Source: Rhodospirillaceae bacterium
Lineage (GTDB): Bacteria; Pseudomonadota; Alphaproteobacteria; Rhodospirillales; Rhodospirillaceae
DNA length: 11,353 nt
Direction of reading: 5' to 3'
NCBI GenBank assembly: GCA_002691085.1
Contig: NZGX01000009.1
Coordinates: 1 to 11,353, forward strand
Shown here piece after piece: positions 1 to 7,386 of this stretch (its first letter is position 1; each line of letters begins with the position of its first letter). The notes below the pieces were generated by a model. The model saw nothing but the letters and a program-made list of their open reading frames with translations, made no database searches and was not told where the DNA came from. Made by a program: the position numbers and the translations under genes.

Positions 1-70
1 AAATTGTTGATATGATTTTTTAGACGCTTTATTTATTATCATTATCTAAAAAAATTACTGACTAATTAAT

Positions 71-1288
71 ATGTCTTACAATTTGATTATTCTTTTTGCA
101 ACGCCGATTTTCATTCTTTTAATATTTACTGAATTTATTTATGGTTTAATCAAACAAAAAAATAACTACAGATTAAACGATACTTTTATGAGTATTAACT
201 TAGGAATTCTCAGTAGAATTCCGGAAATACTAAACCTTGGATTTGCAACTCTAATCTATGACATAACAGCTAACCATTTCAGCCTAGGGATTATTTGGGA
301 GAATAATATTTACCTCTGGGTTGTTGCTTTTATTTTCTATGATTTTTTGTACTATTGGCTGCACCGTGCAAGCCATAGAATTAACATCCTATGGGCAGCT
401 CACTCAGTTCACCATCATGGTGAGGAATTCAACTTAGCAACTGCTCTTCGGCAAACGAGTACAGGCTTCCTATCTAAATGGATATTCTTTATCCCTTCTT
501 TTATTGTTGGATTCCCTGCAGAAGTTTTTTTTGCAGTTGGTGCTCTTAATCTAATTTATCAGTTTTGGGTACATACTGAACACATAGGAAAACTTGGTTT
601 TTTAGAATACATACTTGTTACACCCTCTAACCATAGAATACACCATGCGATTAATGACGAATATATTGATGCAAATTATGGCGGCGTATTTATAATCTGG
701 GACAGGTTATTCGGAAGTTTTGTAGAGGAAAATGCCGATAAAGTAATTATATATGGAACAAAATCACCCCTAAGAAGTTGGAATCCATTCTGGGCAAACT
801 TTCAAGTTTACAATGACATCTATAAATCTTTTTTTACTGCAAATAATCTAAAAGAAATTTTTAATTTTTTATTTAAGCCGCCTGAATGGAGCTCAAATAA
901 ATTAAATCAAAAAAACATGATTTTCACTGAAAAATATGAAACGTTGATTAGTAATGATTTAAAATTAACTATATTAGTACTTTTTTCCCTTACGCTTTCT
1001 TCTTCTGCAATTCTATCTATTTTTATCGGTCAAATAAATCAAATAGAGCTTGTTATATGTTTAACTTTCATAATAAATTCTATTTATTTCATTTCGAAAA
1101 TATCTGAATGTAAAGCTCTACAAGTGAAGTATGAATTTATAAAGTTAGCCTCCTTTCTTTTATTATTTATTTTTATTTTTGACAACCAACATTTAGTGCA
1201 ACTTACGGTGATCGTTCATGCTATTATAAGCTTGATTTTCATACACTTTATCTCACACAAATCATTTAGATATCTCAAAGATAGGTAA
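71..1288 (+). CDS. Membrane di-iron hydroxylase, sterol desaturase / alkylglycerol monooxygenase-like
   Basis: This 405-residue integral membrane protein belongs to the fatty acid hydroxylase / sterol desaturase superfamily, non-haem di-iron enzymes that hydroxylate or desaturate lipids with O2. The histidine clusters are visible in order: HRASH at residues 98-102, HSVHH at 111-115, HTEH at 168-171 and NHRIHH at 187-192. Hydrophobic helices precede and separate them (about 1-27, 80-97 and 137-165). After the catalytic part comes a less conserved tail with about four more hydrophobic segments (roughly 298-320, 325-345, 355-370 and 375-396). That long membrane tail recalls alkylglycerol monooxygenase (TMEM195-like) proteins rather than short C-5 sterol desaturases. 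The ATG at 71 lacks a clear Shine-Dalgarno sequence but begins directly with the expected hydrophobic helix. The gene converges on the TonB receptor gene and shares its terminator. The substrate cannot be read from sequence; a lipid, sterol or ether lipid is inferred. Confidence 0.88.
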   Translation: MSYNLIILFATPIFILLIFTEFIYGLIKQKNNYRLNDTFMSINLGILSRIPEILNLGFATLIYDITANHFSLGIIWENNIYLWVVAFIFYDFLYYWLHRASHRINILWAAHSVHHHGEEFNLATALRQTSTGFLSKWIFFIPSFIVGFPAEVFFAVGALNLIYQFWVHTEHIGKLGFLEYILVTPSNHRIHHAINDEYIDANYGGVFIIWDRLFGSFVEENADKVIIYGTKSPLRSWNPFWANFQVYNDIYKSFFTANNLKEIFNFLFKPPEWSSNKLNQKNMIFTEKYETLISNDLKLTILVLFSLTLSSSAILSIFIGQINQIELVICLTFIINSIYFISKISECKALQVKYEFIKLASFLLLFIFIFDNQHLVQLTVIVHAIISLIFIHFISHKSFRYLKDR

Positions 1289-1292
1289 AAAA

Positions 1293-1319
1293 AAAGGCAG
1301 TGAAAACTTCACTGCCTTT
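1293..1319. terminator. Bidirectional intrinsic terminator between convergent genes
   Basis: A perfect 12-bp inverted repeat (arms 1293-1304 and 1308-1319, core GGCAGTGAA / TTCACTGCC) closes a 3-nt loop. It is flanked by a run of A on the left, which reads as a long U-tract for minus-strand transcripts, and by TTT on the right for plus-strand transcripts. It begins 5 nt after the hydroxylase stop codon and lies about 23 nt beyond the receptor stop codon, so it can end both transcripts. The stronger U-tract faces the receptor gene. Confidence 0.9.
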
Positions 1320-1341
1320 AAATTTATTATTTTGTTTAATT

Positions 1342-3912
1342 TTAAAATTGTTTTCTTAGAGTAAACCCAAATGTTCTTGGTGCATTTACATATCCACTGA
1401 AGCTTCCATTCTGCAATACAGTTGGGAATGCACTAACATAATACGAATCGTCTGTCGCATTTCGAACCCATGCAACAGCTTGCATAGAGCCAGAAATGAA
1501 ATCAAGTCCTAAAGAAGCATTAACTTGATTAACTGATCTTGTTCCAACATCCTTTCCACGAAATACTTCTGGAACATTAGTATTTAATAGCGTCTTACTT
1601 TCATGAAAATATTCTACTCTAACAAAACCTTCTATGTCTGGAGTGATTCCACTTGTATAGGTTCCCGAAACAGAATAACTAAGAGGATGAACCGCAGCTA
1701 CCTTTGTTCCTGATAAGTCTCTAAAGAGCTCTCTGTTACCACAATTAACCACATCAAAGTCTTCACATGGTGCATTTGGATACGAAGTATATTTTGCGTC
1801 AAGATAAGTTAGATTTGCTGAAAGAGCTAATTCTTCAAACGGCAAGAAAAGCGCTTCAAATTCAACACCCTTATGGGTTTCTTTTTCAGCGTTTGACAAT
1901 TGGAAAGCAGAGCCAGTGAATAAGTTCTCTTGGAAATTCTTTACATTCTGGTCAAAGAAAGCAACATTCAAAAACCCTCTATCTCCAGAATATTTAAATC
2001 CTAACTCAATCACACTAGTTTCCTCTGGAAGAGCAGTCCTACCAATACCATTTAGGTCAGGAGGTGTAGAGTCGTATGAGACATTCCATGCACCTGCTTT
2101 CCAACCAGTTGCATAGGCCGCATAAACATTAAAGTTATCTGACACATCATATTTTAATCTGATATTAAATGTAGTCTCGTCTCCCGTAAGGATACCAGTC
2201 TCATTAGCATTAGGAACGTTTGTTGTTGGTATATTTTGAGGTCTAAAAGGCTGTAAAGGCTGCAAGGCTAAGAGAGGGTTTAGCGCTGGATTATTTGCAT
2301 TTGCTGCACCAAAAGCCTGAGCCCCTGCTGTAATTGCGGCCAAAGTTCCAGGCCTTATTGCTTCTAACGCAGCAATTGCTGCTGGATTTGTAGCATCAAC
2401 CCCCAAAGCTGCATAACTTTGAATAACAGCTCCTTGTGCTATGAGACCTCCACCAATTTGTACAAGGTCAAGTTGACTGAAAGCATCTGGGACAATGATA
2501 TTCGAAGCTGCCTCTTTCTCGTCATCAAGATAGGCAGCTCCTGCTGTAAGAGTAAGCCTATCACTGATGTTGAAATCAATCTGGCCATAAAATGACCATG
2601 CATCGTTTTTAAGTGACCAATTGTCAAATGCAGCAGGTCCTGGTGGGAAGAAAGTACCAGCAGGAAAACCAAGGGCTTGTTCAAGACCAGTTATCGCATT
2701 GCCGGTTATCAAATCTGCATATAATCTAGTATCTTGTCCCCAGGCAATTGTTCTACAACAAGGATCAGCATCATCCTTCATATAGAAGGCACCGAAGAGC
2801 CAATCAAAAGTATTATCGTCCCCCTTAGAAGTAAATCTAACTTCCTGAGTAAAGGTTTTAAATTCAATATCTCTTATCTGAGTAAAGAAGTCACCACCAG
2901 TAAAATCTACATCAGTGTTTGCAAATTCAGATTGTTTTCTCCAAGAAGTTATAGATGCAAAATCCATAAAGCCAGCATCATAATCTATGTGCAAAGATGC
3001 ACCTTTACTTTCTAGCTCTTGAACTGGGTCACGGTTGTTATTAGCTACTCTTGCATCTTTTTCAGCACCTCCACTGAATAAATCGGGTGTAATGGCTCTA
3101 CCTATCAAAGGAATTGCTTGCGTTGCAGGACCGTTAAATATCGAAGATGCCCCACAACAAACCTCATCAATTTTATTGTATTCACCTATTAGTTTAAATC
3201 TAAGGTTTTCTGATGCATTAACAAGCAACTGACCACGAGTTGCCCAACGGTTTCTATCATTAATATCGGTATTGAGAACATTATTCTTATAGTACCCATC
3301 CCTGTTATTATAAGAACCTGAGATCCTAAAGGCTACATTTTCTCCACTACCTATAGGACCAGTAATCGAGGTTTTGGCAATATACTGGTTATAATTTCCA
3401 TAAGTCATCTCCCCAGTACCACCAAACTCAAACTCTGGTTCTTTTGTAATAATGGAAATAGCTCCCACAGAGGTATTTTTACCATAAAGAGTTGATTGGG
3501 GACCTCTTGCAATTTCAATTCTCTCGACATCTGGAAAATCAAGGATATTTGATACAGTCCTATTTCGATAAACACCATCAATAAAAATACCTACAGAACC
3601 TTCAATACCAACGTTATTAGCACCATTTCCAAAGCCTCTAATTAAAATATTAGTTGCTGAAGACTGCTGGAGTTGGGTTACTCTTAAAGAGGAAACTGAT
3701 GTTTGCAGATCCAAAATATCTGTTATTTGAGCCCTTTCAATTAATTCAGGCTGTATGACAGCCACCGATACTGGAACATCCTGTAAAGATTGTTCACGTT
3801 TCTGTGAAGTAATAATTATTTCTTCAATGTTTGATATTTGGGCAACTGCTTGATTTAAAGCAAATAAAGTTGCTAGTGTAATTACACCAGTGGAAAGTAT
3901 AGATCTACGCAT
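1342..3912 (-). CDS. TonB-dependent outer-membrane receptor
   Basis: This 856-residue protein is a complete TonB-dependent transporter that moves a scarce or large substrate across the outer membrane using the TonB-ExbBD energy system. Residues 1-24 form a signal peptide ending in AVA before Gln25. A TonB-box-like stretch (EEIIITSQ, about 30-37) is followed by the plug domain, with the typical NILIRGFG, GIFIDGVYR, VERIEIARGPQSTLYGKN and GAISIITK segments up to about residue 157. The rest is the beta barrel, ending in a C-terminal aromatic residue (TLRKQF) as outer-membrane proteins require. Two vicinal Cys pairs (252-253, 385-386) and an Ala/Asn/Pro-rich stretch (about 484-566) are unusual for a barrel. 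The start is supported by a G-rich ribosome binding site (complement of 3917-3924). The gene is divergent from the CoA-ligase operon, suggesting that it imports the operon's substrate, but the ligand is not identifiable. The plug-barrel style resembles receptors of marine Gammaproteobacteria and Sphingomonads. Confidence 0.96.
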   Translation of the reverse strand: MRRSILSTGVITLATLFALNQAVAQISNIEEIIITSQKREQSLQDVPVSVAVIQPELIERAQITDILDLQTSVSSLRVTQLQQSSATNILIRGFGNGANNVGIEGSVGIFIDGVYRNRTVSNILDFPDVERIEIARGPQSTLYGKNTSVGAISIITKEPEFEFGGTGEMTYGNYNQYIAKTSITGPIGSGENVAFRISGSYNNRDGYYKNNVLNTDINDRNRWATRGQLLVNASENLRFKLIGEYNKIDEVCCGASSIFNGPATQAIPLIGRAITPDLFSGGAEKDARVANNNRDPVQELESKGASLHIDYDAGFMDFASITSWRKQSEFANTDVDFTGGDFFTQIRDIEFKTFTQEVRFTSKGDDNTFDWLFGAFYMKDDADPCCRTIAWGQDTRLYADLITGNAITGLEQALGFPAGTFFPPGPAAFDNWSLKNDAWSFYGQIDFNISDRLTLTAGAAYLDDEKEAASNIIVPDAFSQLDLVQIGGGLIAQGAVIQSYAALGVDATNPAAIAALEAIRPGTLAAITAGAQAFGAANANNPALNPLLALQPLQPFRPQNIPTTNVPNANETGILTGDETTFNIRLKYDVSDNFNVYAAYATGWKAGAWNVSYDSTPPDLNGIGRTALPEETSVIELGFKYSGDRGFLNVAFFDQNVKNFQENLFTGSAFQLSNAEKETHKGVEFEALFLPFEELALSANLTYLDAKYTSYPNAPCEDFDVVNCGNRELFRDLSGTKVAAVHPLSYSVSGTYTSGITPDIEGFVRVEYFHESKTLLNTNVPEVFRGKDVGTRSVNQVNASLGLDFISGSMQAVAWVRNATDDSYYVSAFPTVLQNGSFSGYVNAPRTFGFTLRKQF

Positions 3913-3916
3913 TTTG

Positions 3917-3924
3917 CACCCCCG
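3917..3924 (-). promoter_or_regulatory. G-rich ribosome binding site of the TonB receptor gene
   Basis: On the minus strand, CGGGGGTG precedes the ATG at 3912 with about 4 nt between. It can pair with the anti-Shine-Dalgarno sequence if one G-U wobble is allowed. It supports the start that gives a clean signal peptide. Confidence 0.6.
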
Positions 3925-4082
3925 AGAGCAAAAAAACAGGTTTATAAAAAAGAACAGGTAAATATATAGAGTGTCCTCAATTGCTCGTATTAAACTTCAA
4001 AATCAAGTATATTACAAGAGTTTAGGTCACATCTATGAACTTTATGTAGCAAAAAAACAACGCTTAATAATTTATAAAGGGA

Positions 4083-4095
4083 CTAATAATATTAG
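4083..4095. promoter_or_regulatory. Candidate operator palindrome CTAATA-A-TATTAG
   Basis: Two perfect 6-bp arms surround a single central A, and a further ATTAGT half site follows at 4100-4105. It lies in the shared region between the receptor gene and the operon, where a transcription factor site would be expected. Because the region is very AT-rich, a chance palindrome is possible. Confidence 0.3.
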
Positions 4096-4198
4096 GGTAA
4101 TTAGTAAAAATATCATTATTTTTATGAAATGAGAATATTAATGAAAATTTATATGCTTTTATTATAATTTTTCTCATTAAATCTTCGATTCTTAAAAC

Positions 4199-4227
4199 TT
4201 GAAAGATAGATTAGCCTAAGACTTAAT
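4199..4227 (+). promoter_or_regulatory. Candidate sigma-70 promoter of the catabolic operon
   Basis: A TTGAAA -35-like hexamer (4199-4204) and a CTTAAT -10-like hexamer (4222-4227) are separated by 17 bp. They match the consensus at 5 and 4 of 6 positions. The spacer contains the small palindrome TTAG-C-CTAA, which would fit an operator overlapping the promoter. The 5' leader would be about 160 nt. Such matches are frequent in AT-rich DNA, so this is a weak call. Confidence 0.25.
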
Positions 4228-4393
4228 GGATAAACTAAGCACAAACTTTAATTCTTATGAAATTTGAAAAAAAGTTCTTGCGTTCGAAGGCTGAGCAGAT
4301 GAAATTAATTGGCATTTAATTTACTGAAATAGCAAATTACTTTAGCCCTAAGAAAGAAGAAATTATTTAGTTAACTTAAAAAACAAAGGTGAT

Positions 4394-5935
4394 ATGACAG
4401 AGAAAACAATAGACCTTATTGATCATCATGCGAGAGTAACTCCTGATAATTTGGCAACAATTGATGTTGCAAGCAATCGTTACCAAACATATGCAGAAAT
4501 GAACCTAAGAGTAGGTAAAATTGCACAAATATTGAAAGACCAAGGTGTATCTAAGGGAGATAGGGTTGGTTTTTATGCTCTAAATACAACCGATATTTTA
4601 GATATAATTTATGGATGCTGGAGAATCGGTGCCATCTCGCTTGCACTAAATTATCGACTATCCGCAGAAGAACTTAGCTATCAAATAAATGACTCTCAAC
4701 CAAAAACACTTTTTTATGATTTAGAATTTAATAGCGTTATTCAGAATCTTAAAACAACAACAAAAGTTAAGAATTGGATTGATCTTGATGGTCTTGGCGG
4801 AGCTTCAACTCTTGAAAAACTTATTAGTGAAACTAAGCCTTATAAGGACATAATTTCACAAAAGTTTAGTGATCAGTGTTTACTAATGTACTCATCAGGA
4901 ACAACTGGAAAGCCAAAAGGTGTTATAATTACTCATGGTATGATGTTTTATTCTGCGGTTGATGGCATCAACCTAACTAAATTAAACTCAGATGCAGTTT
5001 CCCTTGCTTCGATGCCAATTTTTCATATTGGAGGGCTTAATGTTTCTTGTTGCCCGGTAATTAGAATTGGGGGTACTGTTGTAGTAGTCAGAAACTTTGA
5101 GCCAGGCCTAGTCCTTGATGTAATTGCTGATAAGAAGATTGGTGTAAATCAATTATTCAAAGTCCCGGCAGCATATAACGCACTAAGAATGCACCCGAAC
5201 ATAAAAAAAACTGATTTCTCTGGAATAATGACCGCAATTGCAGGTGCAGAGTCAGTCCCACCTTCACTCATCAAATGGTGGGATCATAATAAAAATCTGA
5301 AAATACAGGAGGGATATGGACTTACTGAGTCAGCAGCAGCTGGTATTTTAATCCCCAGAGAATATATAAATGAAAAACCTGGGTCTGCAGGAAAGCCACT
5401 AATGCATACAGAGGTCAAAGTAGTAAAAACAGACGGAACAAATGCTGATAAAAATTCGCCTGGAGAGTTACTGATGAAGGGACCATATATTACTCCTGGG
5501 TATTGGAATAATTTAGATGCAACAAAAAAGAGTATTTCCGACGGCTGGTTTAAAACTGGCGATATTGTTAGAATTGATGAAGATGGTTTTATATACATAG
5601 AAGATAGAATAGACGATATGTATATAAGTGCAGGCGAAAATATTTATCCTGCAGAAATAGAAAGTGTGCTCTACCAAATACCTGGCATACGTGAAGTTGC
5701 TGTTTTTGGTGTTCCAGATGAGCAGTGGGGAGTAACAGGTTGTGCTGCAATAGTACGCGACAACAATGAAATTTTGACTGAAAAAAATATATATGATTTT
5801 TGTATAAAAAAATTGGCTAAGTTTAAAATTCCAAAACATTATGTATTTTATGACCTACTTCCAAGAGGGGCTACAGGCAAAGTCCTCAAATATCAGCTGA
5901 GAAATGAGTTCAAAGATAAATTAAAAAGTAATTAA
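4394..5935 (+). CDS. Acyl-CoA / aryl-CoA ligase (AMP-forming, ANL superfamily)
   Basis: This 513-residue, full-length cytoplasmic enzyme activates a carboxylic acid with ATP and coenzyme A through an acyl-adenylate. The signature motifs are all present: the phosphate-binding loop YSSGTTGKPKGV at 166-177, the adenine/acyl motif GYGLTE at 307-312, the ATP-ribose-binding TGD at 388-390, the hinge region DRIDDMYISAGENIYP at 404-419, and the catalytic lysine in GATGK at position 496. The start ATG follows a GGTGAT ribosome-binding element with very short spacing. It is the first gene of an operon whose later genes encode beta-oxidation enzymes, so it probably commits the imported substrate to CoA-linked degradation. 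The length fits medium/long-chain fatty acid, cinnamate-type or steroid-acid CoA ligases. The acid cannot be decided from sequence alone. The usual hinge Lys is Asp here (RIDDM), a variation I believe also occurs in other family members. Confidence 0.95.
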   Translation: MTEKTIDLIDHHARVTPDNLATIDVASNRYQTYAEMNLRVGKIAQILKDQGVSKGDRVGFYALNTTDILDIIYGCWRIGAISLALNYRLSAEELSYQINDSQPKTLFYDLEFNSVIQNLKTTTKVKNWIDLDGLGGASTLEKLISETKPYKDIISQKFSDQCLLMYSSGTTGKPKGVIITHGMMFYSAVDGINLTKLNSDAVSLASMPIFHIGGLNVSCCPVIRIGGTVVVVRNFEPGLVLDVIADKKIGVNQLFKVPAAYNALRMHPNIKKTDFSGIMTAIAGAESVPPSLIKWWDHNKNLKIQEGYGLTESAAAGILIPREYINEKPGSAGKPLMHTEVKVVKTDGTNADKNSPGELLMKGPYITPGYWNNLDATKKSISDGWFKTGDIVRIDEDGFIYIEDRIDDMYISAGENIYPAEIESVLYQIPGIREVAVFGVPDEQWGVTGCAAIVRDNNEILTEKNIYDFCIKKLAKFKIPKHYVFYDLLPRGATGKVLKYQLRNEFKDKLKSN

Positions 5936-5963
5936 GATAATAAATAATTTGCAGTGGATTCGA

Positions 5964-6800
5964 ATGAAAAATATAGAAAATAAAGTAGCATTTATAACTG
6001 GAGCTGCTTCTGGTATTGGTTTTGAAATTGCGATGTCAATGGCTCATAATAAAGTCAATTTAATGCTGTCCGATAAATGTGAAGAAAAACTAAAAACAGC
6101 TAAAGAAAAAATTTTAGATCAAAATAAAAGTAAAAACCTTCATATTGATTATGTAGTATGTGATGTTTCTGACTACAACCAAATGCATCAAGCAGCTAAT
6201 TACACACTCGAAATTTTTAAAAAAATTCATATTCTAGTAAATAACGCAGGTGTTAGCTTTACTGGGAGACCTGGTGAAATACCAATTGATGACTGGCATT
6301 GGATAGTAAATATCAATTTGATGGGAGTTGTCTATGGAGTTGAATTATTTCTTCCGATAATCAAATCTCATAATGAAGGTGGACATATTGTCAACACTGC
6401 TTCAATGGCAGGACATTGGGCTCGAAAAAATATGGGGCCATACAATACTACTAAATTTGCTGTTGTTGGGTATTCAGAAAGCTTAAGGGCAGATCTCAAA
6501 GAGGAAAAAATTGGTGTAAGTGTTTTGTGCCCAGGGTGGGTATCAACAAATATAGTTAATTCAGACATGAACCGACCATCTGGTTTTAAAAAAAGCTCGT
6601 GGACAGAGGAAGAAAAAAAATTTTTAAGGAATTCACTAGATCCCAAAGCAATTGGAAGTCTTGTAATTGATAGTATTAAGAAAGATAGAATGTATATTTT
6701 TTCTCATCCAGATATGCAACAAGCTATTCTGACAAGGTCTTCATATATAAACAATGATTATACTGCCTGTATGAAACATCCATCAATTGACAAAAATTGA
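5964..6800 (+). CDS. Classical short-chain dehydrogenase/reductase
   Basis: This 278-residue NAD(P)-dependent oxidoreductase has a Rossmann fold. It shows the cofactor motif TGAASGIG (12-19), an acidic residue at the end of the second strand (Asp37, which favours NAD), NNAG (93-96), catalytic Ser147, Tyr160 and Lys164 (YNTTK), and the helix Asn118. The CPGWVSTN segment (189-196) matches the family's PG motif. I start it at the ATG at 5964, because a longer TTG start at 5949 adds five residues unlike the family's N-terminus and has no ribosome binding site. It lies 28 bp after the ligase and is co-oriented, so it is probably co-transcribed. It differs clearly from the second SDR of the operon and lacks 17beta-HSD4 features. 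It may oxidise a hydroxyl on the substrate ring or side chain, but the substrate is unknown. Confidence 0.92.
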   Translation: MKNIENKVAFITGAASGIGFEIAMSMAHNKVNLMLSDKCEEKLKTAKEKILDQNKSKNLHIDYVVCDVSDYNQMHQAANYTLEIFKKIHILVNNAGVSFTGRPGEIPIDDWHWIVNINLMGVVYGVELFLPIIKSHNEGGHIVNTASMAGHWARKNMGPYNTTKFAVVGYSESLRADLKEEKIGVSVLCPGWVSTNIVNSDMNRPSGFKKSSWTEEEKKFLRNSLDPKAIGSLVIDSIKKDRMYIFSHPDMQQAILTRSSYINNDYTACMKHPSIDKN

Positions 6801-6902
6801 CTCCTCTAAAAGTTAAATTGATATATTTTCCTTTAAAAATATATTGTTAAACTTGGAAATAAAATAAACAACAAAAAGTATATTTATGAGACCATAAATT
6901 AT

Positions 6903-6907
6903 GGAGG
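6903..6907 (+). promoter_or_regulatory. Ribosome binding site of the MaoC-like gene
   Basis: A perfect GGAGG lies 7 nt before the ATG at 6915 and fixes that start. The 114-bp gap before this gene is the longest inside the operon. It is AT-rich and could hold a secondary promoter, though none is convincing. Confidence 0.75.
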
Positions 6908-6914
6908 ATTACGA

Positions 6915-7373
6915 ATGACCAAAATAAGTGTTAATAAATTACCAACCTTAATTGGTAAAGATCTGGGCTGCTCAGATTGGTTATCAATAGACCAAGACCG
7001 TATTAATTTATTTGCAGATTGTACTGAGGATCATCAATTTATTCATATTGATGAAGACCGTGCGAAAAAGGAAACCCCCTTTGGAGGAACTATAGCCCAC
7101 GGTTTTTTATCTTTATCATTATTATCAAAACTATCTAATGGGGTCGCCGTTGAATTAGAAAATGTTAAGATGGCTATAAATTACGGCTTTGAAAAAATTA
7201 GATTTATACAACCAGTTCCTTCAGGTTCAAAAGTCCGGGCACATTTTTTTCTCAACAATGCTGATGAACGTAAACCTAACCAGTGGATGTTAACTTATGA
7301 TATTTCTGTCGAAATAGAAGGTAGTGATAAACCTGTATTATCTGCACAATGGCTCACAATTCAATTACTCTAA
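6915..7373 (+). CDS. MaoC/NodN-type (R)-specific enoyl-CoA hydratase
   Basis: This 152-residue single hot-dog-fold protein belongs to the MaoC-like dehydratase family, NodN branch. Members add water across the 2,3 double bond of enoyl-CoA to give (3R)-hydroxyacyl-CoA. The catalytic Asp39 and His44 stand in the motif TEDHQFIH, followed by the substrate-loop signature PFGGTIAHGF (55-64). This spacing and motif match mycobacterial Rv0130/HtdZ-type hydratases. The size is normal for a one-domain homodimeric enzyme. It lies just upstream of a (3R)-hydroxyacyl-CoA dehydrogenase, which would take its product directly; in eukaryotic multifunctional enzyme type 2 these two activities are fused. Exact chain-length or ring specificity cannot be deduced. 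Confidence 0.92.
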   Translation: MTKISVNKLPTLIGKDLGCSDWLSIDQDRINLFADCTEDHQFIHIDEDRAKKETPFGGTIAHGFLSLSLLSKLSNGVAVELENVKMAINYGFEKIRFIQPVPSGSKVRAHFFLNNADERKPNQWMLTYDISVEIEGSDKPVLSAQWLTIQLL

Positions 7374-7375
7374 AA

Positions 7376-7380
7376 AGGAG
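7376..7380 (+). promoter_or_regulatory. Ribosome binding site fixing the start of the HSD4-type SDR
   Basis: AGGAG stands 6 nt before the ATG at 7387. It rules out an in-frame ATG at 7324 that would overlap the end of the MaoC gene by about 50 bp and add 21 residues foreign to the family. Confidence 0.8.
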
Positions 7381-7386
7381 ACTCTT

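Larger units (their letters stand above)
3913..4393. promoter_or_regulatory. Divergent intergenic control region of receptor and catabolic operon
   Basis: This 481-bp AT-rich stretch has no credible gene in any frame. It must hold the promoters of both the receptor (leftward) and the CoA-ligase operon (rightward). It contains a 13-bp palindrome at 4083-4095, a related ATTAGT half site at 4100-4105, and two near-identical TTAGCC(C)TAAGA motifs at 4211-4221 and 4342-4353. A possible sigma-70 promoter for the operon lies at 4199-4227. I could not identify a convincing leftward promoter by eye. Confidence 0.6.

Noticed and set aside
7..39. Possible promoter (TTGATA and downstream TATTTA or TATTAT) before the hydroxylase gene
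   Set aside because: With the correct 17-bp spacing the -10 match is only 3 of 6, and the better TATTAT has a 21-bp spacing; too weak in AT-rich DNA to list.
4105..4124. AT-only hairpin TAAAAAT-N6-ATTTTTA in the divergent region
   Set aside because: Homopolymer-like arms of this length are expected by chance in this composition.
5284..5839. Two overlapping minus-strand open frames inside the CoA ligase gene
   Set aside because: They lie antisense to a gene with all its motifs intact, show no ribosome binding site or family likeness, and have compositions typical of reverse-strand shadows.
5949..5963. TTG start extending the first SDR by five residues
   Set aside because: No ribosome binding site precedes it, the added residues do not fit the family N-terminus, and the ATG at 5964 starts the standard first beta strand.
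6821..6844. AT-only inverted repeat ATATATTTT-N6-AAAATATAT between the first SDR and the MaoC gene
   Set aside because: The stem is purely A/T in an AT-rich gap with no following U-tract, so it is a poor terminator and likely chance; the operon probably reads through.
7324..7386. Upstream ATG for the HSD4-type SDR overlapping the MaoC gene
   Set aside because: A good AGGAG stands directly before the ATG at 7387, and the extra 21 residues are only the MaoC coding sequence and spacer read in another frame.
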